Below the pieces are notes generated by a model. The model saw only the letters and a list, made by a program, of their open reading frames with translations. It ran no database searches and had not been told where the DNA came from. From SZUA-309 sp965230005 (GTDB taxonomy: Bacteria > Pseudomonadota > Gammaproteobacteria > Pseudomonadales > Azotimanducaceae), in NCBI GenBank assembly GCA_965230005.1, contig OZ245934.1, positions 2,604,001 through 2,668,000 of the forward strand: a DNA stretch of 64,000 bases, read 5' to 3'. This document shows positions 26,523-34,699 of the stretch, in pieces; the stretch's first letter is position 1, and each line of letters starts with the position of its first letter. Made by a program: the position numbers and the translations under genes.

Positions 26523-27392
26523 CTACACTCGTCCGCTGGCACTGTCAGCCGCGACTAGCTTCGCAGCGCCAGCAAGGAACTCACTCATATAGTGGCTTGC
26601 TACACACACCAGATCCGTCTGTACGGTTCTTCCGAGATCCTTGGCAAGGCCTTTGACATGATCGGCGAATTGAATGGCACCGGCGGGGGAAGAATGATCC
26701 CAGACGCACTCACCCACCTGTCCATTGGACATGTTTTTGGTCCTGACCAGTTCGAACTGCGGCTTCGACTCCGCTATCGCCGAAGACCCCGCAAGGAGCA
26801 AGGGCGTTGAGAAGAGAGAAAACCCGAACTCGGTGAAAAACTCACAGATTTCAAGCTCACCGTTAAACTCAACAAAGCACAAATCAACGTCGGCATTGGC
26901 GAAGTGCCTTCGCGCGCTCTCCAGCACGTCTCGCTCCGTCCCCTGAACATCGATTTTCAGAAAGGAGATCCGTTCTTCGACTACATCGTCCAATGCGTAG
27001 CAATCAACCTGTATTCGATTGCCTCCCTGAACGCCGAGAGCCAGCTTACTTCCCGATGAGTATCCCACCCGGTCCTCCCACCCTGGCTCCGTGCCAGCTA
27101 CGGAGGGTGCGACAATGAGTTCTGCTTTACCCGGAGTACTGGATACTGCACCTTTCCACAGCGTTACGTCGGTCAGTTCCCTGACGGTGTCCTCAAAGAG
27201 TGAAAGGTTGCCCGGGAAGGGCTCAAAGGCAAAAACTCTGGCGTTGGCTGCGTTCCGCTTGATCAGTTTCGCGGTTCCACCGGAAGCAGCACCGACGTCA
27301 ACACAGAGGTCAATCGGCAGATAATGCAGGAGCCGGTAGATAGCGTTTACGTCGTCTCCGAGAAAGGGACGACTGGAGAATATGTCCGTCAT
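26523..27392 (-). CDS. FkbM-family methyltransferase, stand-alone
   Basis: This 289-residue SAM methyltransferase has CVDVGAASGGTAKLIKRN as motif I, VFAFEPFPGNLSLFEDTV as the next beta-strand and acidic loop, VDCYALDDVVEERISFLKID as the FkbM signature and IDVQGTERDVLESARRHF after it. The family O-methylates sugars in polysaccharides, glycolipids and natural products. It lacks the fused domains of the other two FkbM proteins and is more distant from them in sequence. It is separated by two nucleotides from the glycosyltransferase after it. About 190 bp lies between it and wzt, which may carry a small frame on the other strand. Confidence 0.88.
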   Translation of the reverse strand: MTDIFSSRPFLGDDVNAIYRLLHYLPIDLCVDVGAASGGTAKLIKRNAANARVFAFEPFPGNLSLFEDTVRELTDVTLWKGAVSSTPGKAELIVAPSVAGTEPGWEDRVGYSSGSKLALGVQGGNRIQVDCYALDDVVEERISFLKIDVQGTERDVLESARRHFANADVDLCFVEFNGELEICEFFTEFGFSLFSTPLLLAGSSAIAESKPQFELVRTKNMSNGQVGECVWDHSSPAGAIQFADHVKGLAKDLGRTVQTDLVCVASHYMSEFLAGAAKLVAADSASGRV

Positions 27393-27424
27393 TCCGTTCG
27401 CACCTTGATCCGCGTTTCCGTGTG

Positions 27425-27589
27425 ATGCGCCTCCTTGCAGCCAGCGTCAATACGCTTATCGCTGATCCCAAGTACAACAAAGAGCTCGCCCACTTAAGCA
27501 AGGACCGTCTGCTGAGGCGCAGAGCGCGCAGAAGCGGGCGGATGCTAACACTAGTCTTGAGACTTGCCCATAAGCTGGCACGCTACTGA
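27425..27589 (+). CDS. Possible small ORF or gene remnant
   Basis: A 54-codon frame starts ATG and encodes a basic peptide (MRLLAASVNTLIADPKYNKE at the N-terminus, then many arginines, ending RLAHKLARY). It fills the gap between the stand-alone FkbM gene and wzt and overlaps the last codons of wzt by 7 bp on the opposite strand. No ribosome site or family is recognised. It may be a remnant of a displaced glycan gene, a real small protein, or chance. Confidence 0.25.
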   Translation: MRLLAASVNTLIADPKYNKELAHLSKDRLLRRRARRSGRMLTLVLRLAHKLARY

Positions 27590-28815
27590 ACCTGCCGCCA
27601 CTCGTGAGACAGTGTTACAACGCCCCAGCTTGGCTTCCCCTGACTGAGAACGGTCAATGGCGGATTTGCCAATCTGTACACAAACTCGGGGCCATCGCTG
27701 ATCGAAAGGTTGGAATGATACTCACCAGGATTCAGCCCACAGTTCGGAACGGTCAGAACAAGGCGGTGCTTCGTATTTCCTTCGATCTGGATCTCCGGGC
27801 TGGCAATCTGGGTTGAGAATCCAGTGACATACTCCCCAGCCGAGTTCCAAACGGGGACACCAAAGATCGGTTTTCTCAAGGGCCTGTTGAGCTCGATTTC
27901 GATTTCCAACTGCACCGTTTCGCCGGCCAGGAAGGACACGGTTTCTTCACCTTTCTGATTCAGCCAACGCCGTTCAACCTGACAAACGCTGCCATCGTCA
28001 AGATACTGAGGATCAAGCACACCCTCAGCTTTTTGCGGAACCACCGCTTCGCCAACGGAAACCTTCTCGTAGTACTCAATGGCCTCGTCGGGAACACCTA
28101 CGAAGACCACTCTGCCCTTATGGAGCACTATCACCCGATCGCAAAAACTCCGCACATCGCTCATGGAATGGGTAACGAAGACAAACGCGGCACTTTCTCT
28201 GAGCTCTCGTATCCGGCCGAGGCACTTCTGCCGAAAACTGAAATCGCCGACCGCAAGTATCTCATCAATGAGCAATAAGTCAGGTGAGGTTGCCACCACG
28301 GTTGAGAAAGCGAGGCGCATCAACATTCCTGAGCTGTACGTGGATACAGGTGCGTCAATGGCATCTTCGAGTTCCGCAAAGTCAACAATGTCTGCTTCTC
28401 TGCTGGCCAGCTCCGCTCTGGGACGCCCTAGAAGCGCCCCGCGAATGTAGATATTTTCGCGACCGCTGGCATTCATGTCGAAACCCGCTGCAAGATCGAT
28501 CATTGCTTCCGGACGGCCAAGCATTCGCACTGACCCTTGGTCGGGCGGGATCTGCCCTGCAAGAATTCTCAACAGCGTGGTTTTTCCCGCGCCATTTCTG
28601 CCAATTATTCCGATCGCTTCCCCACGACGCAGCGAAAAGTCGACATCCTTCAACGCCCAAAACTCTGAAGGCCGCCCAAGTTCGGAGCGCTGCAAATCCC
28701 GCCGGAACAGCGCCCTTAAGAGATCGCTCCTAAGCCTGGCGCGCACAACATTTGGAACACGAGCGCGCGCCTTCGATATCTGTGAAACTTCGAGAACGTT
28801 GTCTCCCGCCAGCAC
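27583..28815 (-). CDS. wzt: O-antigen ABC transporter ATP-binding subunit (Wzt)
   Basis: This 410-residue protein has an ABC nucleotide-binding domain in residues 1-245: Walker A GRNGAGKTT, signature YSSGM, Walker B LLLIDE and switch FVTHS. A C-terminal beta-rich extension of about 140 residues resembles the Wzt carbohydrate-binding domain, which recognises the chain-end modification of the finished glycan. This matches polymer export through the inner membrane to the O-antigen ligase. The presence of such a domain fits capping by methyl groups, and three FkbM domains are nearby. The GTG start is coupled to wzm with a 2-nt gap and AAGGA upstream. Confidence 0.92.
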   Translation of the reverse strand: MLAGDNVLEVSQISKARARVPNVVRARLRSDLLRALFRRDLQRSELGRPSEFWALKDVDFSLRRGEAIGIIGRNGAGKTTLLRILAGQIPPDQGSVRMLGRPEAMIDLAAGFDMNASGRENIYIRGALLGRPRAELASREADIVDFAELEDAIDAPVSTYSSGMLMRLAFSTVVATSPDLLLIDEILAVGDFSFRQKCLGRIRELRESAAFVFVTHSMSDVRSFCDRVIVLHKGRVVFVGVPDEAIEYYEKVSVGEAVVPQKAEGVLDPQYLDDGSVCQVERRWLNQKGEETVSFLAGETVQLEIEIELNRPLRKPIFGVPVWNSAGEYVTGFSTQIASPEIQIEGNTKHRLVLTVPNCGLNPGEYHSNLSISDGPEFVYRLANPPLTVLSQGKPSWGVVTLSHEWRQVQ

Positions 28816-28817
28816 TA

Positions 28818-29645
28818 TCAGTCCTTGATTCTCTCTTCCATCACATAGAAGAGACGGGTGGACAGCGGAACAAGGACGATAGAAGCCAATGCGGGAACTG
28901 CGAGCCGGATCAAATCCAGCTCACCGAGGAAAAACAAGTCTCTGGCAACGTCAATGAAAAGCGCAAAAGGATTCCAGGCATTCAACTGCTCAAGCGTCGG
29001 GAGTCGATCCAGGGGAAAGATCACACCACTGAGGAAGAGACCGTACTGCAAAGCAATTCCCGTAACCCTACCAACATCCCTGTAAATCGTGTTCAGAACA
29101 CTCAGCAGCAGCCCGAAGGCACTGAATAGTAGAAATGCCGGCAGAAGTACCAGCGGAAGGAGCAGCGCCTCAATATGGATCTGCGTGCCGAGCGCAAGCA
29201 AAACCGCTGCTACGCAGAGCGCACGTATCGCCGAATCAAACAGCAGCTGCGCGTAGCTGGATGCTATGGAACAGATCAAAGGAAAGGACGTTTTCAGGGA
29301 CTCAGAGCGTTTCGTCGCTACGGTGTTCAGGGGAACCTGAACCATTCCTGCGAAGAGAAACCAGAGCGTAACGCCAAAGGTGATAGCTGCCAGCGGCTCT
29401 ACCCCTTCGAAGGCAGGGAAAACTCGGACCTGCGCGAGCAGCGCGTAGACAGATAAGGGCACCAGCGGCAGCAGGTAGTTCCAAATCACTCCCAGACCGG
29501 TGCCAGCCACCAAACCCCGCCACTGGGACGTGAAGAGCGCGACGGTCTGACTTCGGTGATTCCAGACCTGAAGCGTTAGAATCACCATCGCCCGGACGGA
29601 ACCCTTCCGCATTCGCGAATTCGGCGTGTACTCTATTAGCTGCAT
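28818..29645 (-). CDS. wzm: O-antigen ABC transporter permease (Wzm)
   Basis: This 275-residue inner-membrane protein has about six hydrophobic helices, in ABC-2 type arrangement: LVAGTGLGVIWNYLLPLVPL, ITFGVTLWFLFAGMVQV, and near the end VPALASIVLVPLSTRLFYVM. The GLVAGTGLGVIW and NPFALFIDVARDLFFLGEL segments are characteristic of Wzm/KpsM-type polysaccharide permeases. With Wzt it moves undecaprenyl-linked glycan to the periplasm. It is the first gene of the minus-strand run wzm-wzt-fkbM-GT4-multidomain. The start is ATG 29645, although an internal ATG before RKGSVRA is possible. Confidence 0.92.
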   Translation of the reverse strand: MQLIEYTPNSRMRKGSVRAMVILTLQVWNHRSQTVALFTSQWRGLVAGTGLGVIWNYLLPLVPLSVYALLAQVRVFPAFEGVEPLAAITFGVTLWFLFAGMVQVPLNTVATKRSESLKTSFPLICSIASSYAQLLFDSAIRALCVAAVLLALGTQIHIEALLLPLVLLPAFLLFSAFGLLLSVLNTIYRDVGRVTGIALQYGLFLSGVIFPLDRLPTLEQLNAWNPFALFIDVARDLFFLGELDLIRLAVPALASIVLVPLSTRLFYVMEERIKD

Positions 29646-29766
29646 TTGGCCTGGTAGCCGCCATGGACGGGCGCTAGTTTAGTCATTGCAGGCTAAATAC
29701 CAAACAACATTCAACATAGCATCCAAACCCACAAGCCGCAGAGAATGGCAGCGGGGCCATTACCAC

Positions 29767-29771
29767 GAGGA
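29767..29771 (+). promoter_or_regulatory. Ribosome binding site supporting the TTG start at 29779
   Basis: GAGGA is followed by a 7-nt spacer and TTG. Neither the upstream TTG at 29686 nor the ATG at 29809 has a comparable site, so this decides the start. Confidence 0.5.
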
Positions 29772-29778
29772 ATCCACA

Positions 29779-30552
29779 TTGCTGTCCCGCTTCCTGCAGT
29801 TGTTGCTCATGTCGACCGTGAGACTTCGATACCTGGCGGATAACCAGCTTTATCGTCCATCTGAGGAGACGCTCTTCGTTCTTGAGAATCTGCGCTCAGA
29901 GGTTCGCGGCAGACCGATGCTTGTCGTGGGTAACGGCCCCAGTCTGAACGACACGCCACTGAATCAGCTGAGGCACCTACCTGCCATCGGAATGAACAAG
30001 ATCGATCTGCTCTACCCGAAAACGGACTGGCGCCCATCTCTGGTGGTCTGCGTGAACAATCTGGTCGCTTCTCAGAACCGCAGCATTTACGCCGCGAGTA
30101 CGATCCCGATCTTCCTTGCGTGGAAGTGCCGCTGGTTCACGCGCACCAGCTCTTCGAGCATTCACTACTTCCTCAACAAGCCGACCCTTTCGTTCTCCAC
30201 CGACGTACGTGAAGGCATCGCCAGCCTCAGCCCGACCGTAACTTACGTAGCGCTACAGTTCGCCTACTATCTCGGCGCGAACCCAGCAGTGCTTGTCGGA
30301 GTTGACCATCACTTCGAACGCGAAGGCACAGGCATTGAAAAGAGATCTGGGATCGACCGCGATCACTTCGACCCAAACTATTTCGTTGAGGGGCAGTACT
30401 GGGGTTTCCCCGACTTGGCAGGCAGCGAGATCGCCTACACCCTCGCGAAGCGTGCCTTCGAAGCCGATGGACGGGAAGTCGTAGATGCCACCGTAAACGG
30501 GAATCTCGACGTGTTTCGCAAAGTGAATATCGGCAGGTTCACCGAAGGATGA
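29779..30552 (+). CDS. MptE/DUF115-like putative glycan transferase
   Basis: This 257-residue protein has the MptE-like domain found also at the N-terminus of the protein at 22323. The shared motifs are VVGNGPSLNDTPLNQL, HFDPNYFVEGQYW (HFDARYFGKGKRW in the other) and DATVNGNLDVFRKVNI (NATVGGELEVYPRVNI). The fold is related to GT42 sialyltransferases and flagellin-modifying Maf proteins, so a transferase using a CMP-sugar is conceivable. I chose TTG 29779 because GAGGA at 29767-29771 is spaced exactly 7 nt; the frame also extends to 29686, and an ATG lies at 29809. It ends with an ATGA overlap to the next glycosyltransferase. Confidence 0.68.
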   Translation: MLSRFLQLLLMSTVRLRYLADNQLYRPSEETLFVLENLRSEVRGRPMLVVGNGPSLNDTPLNQLRHLPAIGMNKIDLLYPKTDWRPSLVVCVNNLVASQNRSIYAASTIPIFLAWKCRWFTRTSSSSIHYFLNKPTLSFSTDVREGIASLSPTVTYVALQFAYYLGANPAVLVGVDHHFEREGTGIEKRSGIDRDHFDPNYFVEGQYWGFPDLAGSEIAYTLAKRAFEADGREVVDATVNGNLDVFRKVNIGRFTEG

Positions 30553-31361
30553 CACCCAACTCCAGCAGCGGGGATGTCTCCTACTCTATCGTCGTCCCGG
30601 TCTACAACATGGCTCAGACCATCGAACGAACGCTCACGAGCATTTTGAACCAGCGTTTTCCTGGAAGCGTGCAGCTCATCGTTGTTGACGGCGCCTCTTC
30701 GGACGGCACGCTGAGCATACTGGAGCGCTACTGCAAACAGATCGACGTCCTCATCTCAGAGAAGGATGAAGGTCTCTATGACGCGATCAACAAGGGACTG
30801 AGACATGCAACCGGTAACGTCATTGCCATTCTGAACGCTGATGACTACTACGCCGACAGCAGCATCCTTGAGGAGAACGCACAAACCTTCTCAACAGGAT
30901 TTCGTGGGATTCTCTTTGGAGACGTCGAGTTCTTTCGAGAAGCCAGACCTGGCACAACGGTGCGGAGATACTCATCGTCAAGCTGGACGCCCAGCAAGTT
31001 GAAGTCGGGGTGGATGCCGCCGCATCCAACGGTGTTCGCCCACCGAGACGTGTACGCCAAGGTGGGAGACTACCGCACAGACTATAAGATCGCCGCTGAC
31101 TACGAGTTTCTCATACGTGCATTGCTCATCACCGGTATTCCCTACCGTCGCATTGATCGCGTACTCGTGAGAATGCAGCTTGGCGGCTTGAGCACCTCCG
31201 GTATCAGCGCGGCCCTGGTCGTCACTCGAGAGATCGTGCGTGCGTGCCGGGAAAACTGTGTAGCCACGAGCTATCTCAGGGTACTTGGACGCTTACCAAT
31301 GAAGCTCGGCCAGTTTTTCGTTGCGGGATCAGATCGAATCGACAGCCCGCGCCCCCGATAA
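30549..31361 (+). CDS. Family 2 glycosyltransferase (WcaA-like)
   Basis: This 270-residue GT-A enzyme has YSIVVPVYNMAQTIERTL at the N-terminus, VVDGASSDGTLSIL with the UDP-binding aspartates, EKDEGLYDAINKGLRHATG and the metal-binding LNADDYY near residue 98. MPPHPTVFAHRDVYAKVGDY and ADYEFLIRAL near residue 187 complete the pattern of glycosyltransferases adding to lipid-linked glycans. It overlaps the preceding MptE-like gene by ATGA, so the two are co-expressed. Its end overlaps the end of the O-antigen ligase gene by 33 bp on the opposite strand. Confidence 0.9.
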   Translation: MTPNSSSGDVSYSIVVPVYNMAQTIERTLTSILNQRFPGSVQLIVVDGASSDGTLSILERYCKQIDVLISEKDEGLYDAINKGLRHATGNVIAILNADDYYADSSILEENAQTFSTGFRGILFGDVEFFREARPGTTVRRYSSSSWTPSKLKSGWMPPHPTVFAHRDVYAKVGDYRTDYKIAADYEFLIRALLITGIPYRRIDRVLVRMQLGGLSTSGISAALVVTREIVRACRENCVATSYLRVLGRLPMKLGQFFVAGSDRIDSPRPR

Positions 31362-32546
31362 GGTATCGCGCCAGGCAAGCCCTAGCGCAAGTGCGACCGG
31401 CAGCCAAAACAGGAACCAGGTTTCGCCCACCTTATCGATGAGCTCGTGACCGTCGAGCAGGTAGGCGCTCAAGGCCATCGCCAGCAAGCCGAGTGCAAGT
31501 TTCGCGCTGCGTTGTTCATAGGAGCGGAGCAATACCACTGTTGCGCTGCTGATGAGGAACAGAAACAGAACGAGCGCCACCAATCCGCCCTGAAAAGCTA
31601 CCGCCAGATACATGTTGTGAGGGTGAGAGAAGCTTCTATGGCCGACCTCTACCCCGTCAGGTGTGAGAATTCCAAGCCCGAGCCAGGGATGCTCCTGAAT
31701 CCGCTCAACGATCTGCGACCATATGGCGACACGAAAGCTGTCCGCCCGAGGAAAGAGAAGATCGGCGCCTTGCTCTGTCAGGAATAGAGCAAGCAGAGAC
31801 AACATCGCCACGAAGCTCAGGGTCGCTGTAGCCGCAATGAATCGGCGCGGATCTCGAATAAGACGGCTCCCAGTCAGGACCAAACCGCCAACAGCCGTGC
31901 TCACCCAGGCATTCCTCGACCCAGACAGAGCAACAGCCAGCAACACGAAGACTCCACAAACTGCCGCGACCACCTTCCAGCGGCGGCTAGGATCGGAAAA
32001 CAGAACCTCCAGGAGCAGAATGCAGACAGCCCCGAAAACGAGTCCGGCGACCACAGGATTGTCCAGTTGTCCCAGCCCAGAAAGCCGTCCGTCGTGAGGG
32101 ATGTCCCTGACATAGACAACGATCGCTGCTCCCGCCGAAAGCGCACCCACAATCGCGAGAGCGCGACCAAGCCACTGCTGTACCAGACCGCGAAGTTCAC
32201 ATTCTGCAACGGCGACGACGAACAACAACACCAACAGGGCTCGCCCAAGGATTCCGAAGGCATCACGGGCGGAAAAGGGTTCCGACCAGAAACTGCTCAG
32301 ACACAGCCACCCGAGCAGTGCCACAAGGAACCACAGCACAGGGACCGGGAACACATCGTTCCAACGCCGAACAGTGAACAACATGGACAGCGCGAGTAGG
32401 TAGCTCGGATAGCTCGCCGCACTTTGGGAACTCAAACCCAGAATCGCGGCAAAACAGACTACGATCAGGATCGAATTGACCTGGATCGGATCTGCCAAAG
32501 ACGCCTGTAACCTGGGCGGCACAAGGCGAAACTGACCGGTATTCAC
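31329..32546 (-). CDS. waaL: O-antigen ligase (WaaL/Wzy_C family)
   Basis: This 405-residue polytopic protein has about eleven predicted membrane helices, and a periplasmic loop whose end reads SHPHNMYLAVAFQGGL. That loop carries the conserved His of the ligases. RSDSFR-like and arginine-containing stretches precede it (ADSFRVAIWSQIVERIQEHP), as in WaaL and Wzy polymerases. In a cluster that exports its glycan with Wzm/Wzt no polymerase is needed, so ligation of the O-chain to lipid A-core is the likely job. GTG start with GGAG 8 nt upstream. It lies next to a tRNA gene at the edge of the polysaccharide region. Confidence 0.83.
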   Translation of the reverse strand: MNTGQFRLVPPRLQASLADPIQVNSILIVVCFAAILGLSSQSAASYPSYLLALSMLFTVRRWNDVFPVPVLWFLVALLGWLCLSSFWSEPFSARDAFGILGRALLVLLFVVAVAECELRGLVQQWLGRALAIVGALSAGAAIVVYVRDIPHDGRLSGLGQLDNPVVAGLVFGAVCILLLEVLFSDPSRRWKVVAAVCGVFVLLAVALSGSRNAWVSTAVGGLVLTGSRLIRDPRRFIAATATLSFVAMLSLLALFLTEQGADLLFPRADSFRVAIWSQIVERIQEHPWLGLGILTPDGVEVGHRSFSHPHNMYLAVAFQGGLVALVLFLFLISSATVVLLRSYEQRSAKLALGLLAMALSAYLLDGHELIDKVGETWFLFWLPVALALGLAWRDTLSGARAVDSI

Positions 32547-32577
32547 TCGATGCGCTCCGGCGGACAGTGTGCTTGCT

Positions 32578-32654
32578 TGGTGGGCCCACCAGGACTCGAA
32601 CCTGGGACCAATGGATTATGAGTCCACTGCTCTAACCAACTGAGCTATAGGCCC
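32578..32654 (-). tRNA. tRNA with CAT anticodon, probably tRNA-Ile2
   Basis: A full 77-nt cloverleaf with encoded CCA lies on the minus strand. The acceptor stem is GGGCCTA/TGGGCCC, the D-arm reads GCTCAGTTGGTTAGAGC, the anticodon loop is CTCATAA and the T-arm holds GGTTCGAGTCC. CAT could be elongator Met or the lysidine-modified Ile2. The body, with TTGGTC after the anticodon stem and GGGCCTA at the start, looks more like Ile2 than elongator Met, but a covariance model is needed. It sits between O-antigen ligase and the ceramide island. Confidence 0.93.
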
Positions 32655-32792
32655 ATTTGCCGCTGGCAGGCGGCTTGAGGCGAGCATTCTACGTCAAACA
32701 CATGTCCCCTGGGCACCACTCGCTGGCCGCCGGAAACCGTCCTTTGCCAACAGTTCGAGTATCCTGTCATCAACTCATCACACGCGGGCATC

Positions 32793-33926
32793 ATGAGCAA
32801 CCGCTACCAGATCGTCGAAGTCGCCGACAAGCAAACACTGACGGACTTCATCCGTGCAGCAGGCGTCGCCCAGGGGGAGGACCCAAACTGGGTGGCGCCT
32901 CTCGACCTGATGAAGCGCGATGACTTCTCGGCGAAGAACGCCTTCTTTATGCATGCGGATTGGCAGCCCTTTGTCGCCTATGCAGAGGGCAAGCCAGTAG
33001 GTCGAATCAGCGCGCAGTTGGATGCGCTCTACCACGAGCATCACGATGCACACACCGGCTTCTTCGGACTCATCGAAGGCATCGACGATATCGCGCTGTT
33101 TCGCGAACTCACAGAGGCGGCTGAAAGCTGGCTCAAAGCTCGGGGCATGACCCGCATCCTCGGGCCCTTCAATCTAGGCATCAACCAGGAGGTCGGTCTC
33201 CTTGTGGACGGTTTCGAGTCGCCCCCTTACTTCCTCATGGGCCACGCGCAGCCCTACTACTCGAAACACCTGGAGGCGCTGGGCTATCGGGGCTGCCAGG
33301 ACATGCTCGCCTACCTGTCGCCACCGGATTTCGAACTCCCCAAACTGTTTGCCCGACAGCTGCGTAAGGTGGAACGGGAAGCCGTCATCCGACCACTCGA
33401 TCGCTCCAGGAAGGCTGAAGAGCTCGCTGCGGTAAGGGATATCTTCAACGATGCCTGGTCAGAAAACTGGAGCTTCGTGCCCTTCACGGAAGAGGAATTC
33501 GCTGCTGTGGGTAACGAGCTCATGTATGTGGTGCCGGAAGATCTGGCGCTCATCGCTGAGCATGACGGAAAACCCGTGGCGTTCATCGTCATGGTTCCGA
33601 ACATCAACGAGGCGATCAGCGACCTGGGCGGCAAGCTGCTGCCCTTTGGCTGGGCAAAGCTGCTGTGGCGATTGAAGGTCCGCTTTCCAACCACTGCTCG
33701 CGTGCCCCTCATGGGCGTACGGAAGTCTTACCATCACACCTCGCTCGGACCGAGTCTCGCAATTGCGCTGATCGAGAAAGTTCGCAAGAGCGCCTATCGC
33801 CGAGGTGTTCGAATGGTAGAAACGTCCTGGATCCTCGAAGACAACGACGGCATGCGCAAAATCATGGAGCACATCGGCGGAGAGATTTCCAAGCGCTACC
33901 GGATGTTCGAAAAGGAGATTCCATGA
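32793..33926 (+). CDS. bcerS: GNAT-like acyltransferase, probable bacterial ceramide synthase
   Basis: This 377-residue protein belongs to the GNAT-related family that includes the Caulobacter bacterial ceramide synthase. Features are EDPNWVAPLDLMKR near residue 30, KPVGRISAQLDALYHEHH, FFGLIEGIDD, and the domain joint GPFNLGINQEVGLLVDGF. A second GNAT-like half (residues about 205-375) has DLALIAEHDGKPVAFIVMVP and VRMVETSWILEDNDGM. It would N-acylate the product of serine palmitoyltransferase. It begins the plus-strand arm of the lipid island and overlaps the next gene by ATGA. The rest of the ceramide pathway is 11-15 kb away on the other strand. Family assignment is by resemblance; the role depends on the surrounding genes. 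Confidence 0.75.
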   Translation: MSNRYQIVEVADKQTLTDFIRAAGVAQGEDPNWVAPLDLMKRDDFSAKNAFFMHADWQPFVAYAEGKPVGRISAQLDALYHEHHDAHTGFFGLIEGIDDIALFRELTEAAESWLKARGMTRILGPFNLGINQEVGLLVDGFESPPYFLMGHAQPYYSKHLEALGYRGCQDMLAYLSPPDFELPKLFARQLRKVEREAVIRPLDRSRKAEELAAVRDIFNDAWSENWSFVPFTEEEFAAVGNELMYVVPEDLALIAEHDGKPVAFIVMVPNINEAISDLGGKLLPFGWAKLLWRLKVRFPTTARVPLMGVRKSYHHTSLGPSLAIALIEKVRKSAYRRGVRMVETSWILEDNDGMRKIMEHIGGEISKRYRMFEKEIP

Positions 33927-34699
33927 GTCTCCCTGCCATCGTTCTGTCCGGGGAGCGGCCTGGGGGCAACGCGCTCGCTCAGGCATTCGATCTCCCGGCG
34001 AGTGTATTCGTCGATGTGGCCGGCCAGCCGAGTATCGTCCGCGTAGTCGAGACTCTGGAAGCCGCGCGGAGCATTTCCGGTGGGCTCATCTGTGGCCCTG
34101 ATACGGAAACACGGGCCGAGAGCCCGATCATGCAGAGGCTGCTCGAGGAATCGAGTTTCAGCTGGATACCACCGGCGGCTGGACCTGCGGAAAGTGCCCT
34201 GGCCGCCCTGGAGCAGCAGAGAGGCCGGCCTGCACTACTGACAGCTGCCGACCATGCACTGCTAACGCCCGAGATAGTCGACAACTTCGTCAATCTCGCC
34301 CTGCTCTCGGAGGCCGACTTCGTTGTCGGCCTGGTCCCTTACCGCGTAGTTAAGGCGGCCTATCCGCAATCCAAGCGGACGGTGCTGAAGTTCGCCGACG
34401 GCGAATACTGCGGCAGCAATCTGTTTCTCATCCGCAGCGATCGCGGCCTTGAATTGCTCAAGTTCTGGCGGCAGATCGCTGAGTATCGAAAGCGTCCCTG
34501 GAAAATGGCTCGTGAAATTGGATTAAGCGTGTTGCTGGCCTATCTCACAGGACGCCTCACCATTGGCCAGACGCTTCATGCAATCGGCGAACGCGCCGGA
34601 TGTCGGGTCGGCTACGTGGAGGTGCTGGCGGCCCGCGCAGCCGTCGACGTCGACTCTATAGCCGACCACGCCCTTGCCGAGGAGATCCTCTCCGCGTGA
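33923..34699 (+). CDS. MobA-like nucleotidyltransferase of the lipid island
   Basis: This 258-residue protein has the sugar-nucleotidyltransferase fold. AIVLSGERPGGNALAQAF is a degenerate form of the NTP-binding loop, LLTAADHALLTPEIVDNFV provides the DxD-type metal aspartate (TAADH), and FADGEYCGSNLFLIRS is the usual region beyond. It resembles MobA- and MobA-like cytidylyltransferases, but the LAGGxSxRMG signature is altered, so activity is not assured. ATG start with AAGGAG upstream, overlapping the ceramide synthase stop by 4 nt; its own stop overlaps the next gene by one nucleotide. It probably activates a head-group precursor. Confidence 0.65.
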   Translation: MSLPAIVLSGERPGGNALAQAFDLPASVFVDVAGQPSIVRVVETLEAARSISGGLICGPDTETRAESPIMQRLLEESSFSWIPPAAGPAESALAALEQQRGRPALLTAADHALLTPEIVDNFVNLALLSEADFVVGLVPYRVVKAAYPQSKRTVLKFADGEYCGSNLFLIRSDRGLELLKFWRQIAEYRKRPWKMAREIGLSVLLAYLTGRLTIGQTLHAIGERAGCRVGYVEVLAARAAVDVDSIADHALAEEILSA

